Assembly (NCBI GenBank): GCA_039801085.1
Contig: JBDRTY010000003.1
Span: 62,001 to 126,000 of the forward strand
DNA length: 64,000 nucleotides
Reading direction: 5' to 3'
Source of the DNA: a candidate division WOR-3 bacterium
GTDB taxonomy: Bacteria > Hydrothermota > Tepidihabitantia > Tepidihabitantales > Tepidihabitantaceae
Part shown: in pieces, positions 63,090-64,000 of the stretch
How the letters are laid out: each line of letters begins with the position of its first letter
Position numbering within the stretch: the first letter of the stretch is position 1
Made by a program: the position numbers and the translations under genes
Notes under the pieces: generated by a model
Seen by the model: only the letters and a program-made list of their open reading frames with translations
What the model was told of the DNA's origin: nothing
Databases searched by the model: none

Positions 63090-64000
63090 TGGCAACCTCT
63101 GCAACAATCAAGCGATTCCAGCGCATTGCCTCGCAGCGGCTCTGGGGTAAACGGCTGGATGTGTATCTTGTCCTTTCCGGACTCGGCGTTTCCCGGACCC
63201 GGGCGGCATCCCTGATTACCGCCGGCAAGGTACTGGTTAACGGTCAGACAGTCAAACCCAGCTACCGGGTGAAACCTGGCGATCTGATTACCGCCGAGTT
63301 TGAATACGAACCGGAGCTGACCATCGAGCCGGAACCGATGGAGCTGAATATTGTGTATGAAGATGAAGATGTAATTGTAATCGATAAACCGGCAGGAGTA
63401 GTGGTCCATCCGGCACGGGGAAACCGTTCGGGTACACTGGTTCAGGGACTGCTCTTTCACTGTCAGCACCTGCCGCTGCGACCGGACTCGCCGCTGCGTC
63501 CCGGTGTCGTCCATCGCCTCGACAAGGATACAACCGGACTGCTGATGTTTGCCAAAACTGATGAAGCCCTGCGCAGTCTCTCTACGCAGATCGAACACCG
63601 GACCGTTCTGCGGGAATACCTCTGTTTTGCCTGGGGCGATTTCGAGCTGTCCAGCGGCACGATTGATGCTCCAATCGGCCGGCACACGATCGACCGTCAG
63701 CGAATGGCAGTCACGCCGTTTTCAGCCCGGACCGCGATCACCAGTTATGAAGTTCTGCGCCGGTATAATGTCTGCACCTATCTCCGCCTGCGTCTGCGCA
63801 CCGGCAGAACGCACCAGATCCGGGTTCACCTCCAGCATATCAATCATCCAGTAGTCGGGGATCCGGATTACGGTGGCAGAAGTCTTGCGGTGCTCACCCA
63901 GCGGGAACATATCCCGTTACACCAAGAAATCCTCACCCGGATTAAACGTCAGGCACTCCATGCAGCCCGACTCGGCTTCACCCACCCCCGCACCCGCAGA
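63089..64000 (+). CDS. RluA/RluD-family rRNA pseudouridine synthase (3' end outside window)
   Basis: ATG at 63089 overlaps the amidase TAA. The visible 304 codons have an S4 RNA-binding domain (LDVYLVLSGLGVSRTRAASLI, residues 23-43), the typical VYEDEDVIVIDKPAGVVVHP, and the catalytic HRLDKDTTG (142-150, Asp145), later RLRTGRTHQIRVHLQH. RluD isomerises uridines of 23S rRNA helix 69. The window ends inside the C-terminal part with no stop. Family is certain; the RluD assignment over RluC is likely from the S4 domain and length. Confidence 0.92.
   Translation, partial: MATSATIKRFQRIASQRLWGKRLDVYLVLSGLGVSRTRAASLITAGKVLVNGQTVKPSYRVKPGDLITAEFEYEPELTIEPEPMELNIVYEDEDVIVIDKPAGVVVHPARGNRSGTLVQGLLFHCQHLPLRPDSPLRPGVVHRLDKDTTGLLMFAKTDEALRSLSTQIEHRTVLREYLCFAWGDFELSSGTIDAPIGRHTIDRQRMAVTPFSARTAITSYEVLRRYNVCTYLRLRLRTGRTHQIRVHLQHINHPVVGDPDYGGRSLAVLTQREHIPLHQEILTRIKRQALHAARLGFTHPRTRR

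Noticed and set aside
1-64000. CRISPR arrays, IS elements, prophage, rRNA, riboswitches
   Set aside because: No short regularly spaced repeats, transposase or integrase motifs, rRNA segments or recognisable riboswitch cores were seen. The amino-acid repeats at 33813-36755 and 45162-48104 cause DNA repeats but are protein domain repeats.

Overview
The window looks like the chromosome of an uncultivated, probably thermophilic Gram-negative-type bacterium. The best guess is candidate phylum WOR-3 (Stahlbacteria) or a relative. This rests on a TonB-dependent outer-membrane receptor with a DUF4249 partner, many secreted or lipid-anchored proteins with PKD, Ig-like, YVTN and PEGA domains, FlgD-like C-terminal sorting domains, and a two-fold thioredoxin-type PDO protein typical of thermophiles. 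The phylum call is inference; no rRNA gene is present. Apart from one AT-rich island the DNA is GC-rich and densely coding, with short operons and several GTG/TTG starts.

Layout. 1-6.8 kb: end of a YmdB-type phosphodiesterase, uvrA, and an ftcD-PHP-DUF4159 operon. 7-9.9 kb: a secreted CapA-like protein. 10-12.7 kb: PDO protein, ECF sigma factor, zinc-finger anti-sigma and two Spy/CpxP-like proteins, closed by an intrinsic terminator. 12.7-14.7 kb: a PKD-type surface protein and a duplicated GxxExxY protein. 14.8-15.3 kb: gene-free, G-quadruplex-prone junction. 15.2-19.8 kb: AT-rich defence island holding a HinP1I-like restriction enzyme, a DUF262 protein, a HEPN protein and an amino-methyltransferase. 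20-24.3 kb: clpB, glyQ (no glyS), an HD protein and tRNA-Asp. 24.3-29.4 kb: exported proteins, a beta-helix lipoprotein, a PDZ lipoprotein and a methyltransferase. 29.5-33.7 kb: nitroreductase, Fe-S flavoprotein-like reductase, TonB receptor and DUF4249 lipoprotein in one operon. 33.8-48.1 kb: repeat-rich surface proteins, a cation diffusion facilitator, a DUF4175-like/TPR pair, and a C-lobe-only pseudokinase/PEGA/YVTN operon. 48.2-53.9 kb: CCA/poly(A) polymerase, gingipain-like C25 protease and a radical SAM protein. 54-59.5 kb: a 19-codon proline-rich micro-gene and a 1744-residue kinase-AAA-TPR-GAF-sigma54 activator. 59.6-64 kb: a BNR-like secreted protein, smpB, an amidase and an RluA-type pseudouridine synthase cut by the window end.

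The most interesting element is at 53946-54284. Directly downstream of the giant sigma54 activator, on the same strand, lie paired direct repeats, a sigma54-type -24/-12 promoter, a ribosome-binding site, a 19-residue proline-rich ORF and an intrinsic terminator. It looks like a self-contained regulator/target pair. Other points of note are the composition of the defence island, a recurring leaderless promoter layout with the -10 box 5-6 nt from the start codon, and a protein gene whose start codon is the first base after a tRNA.
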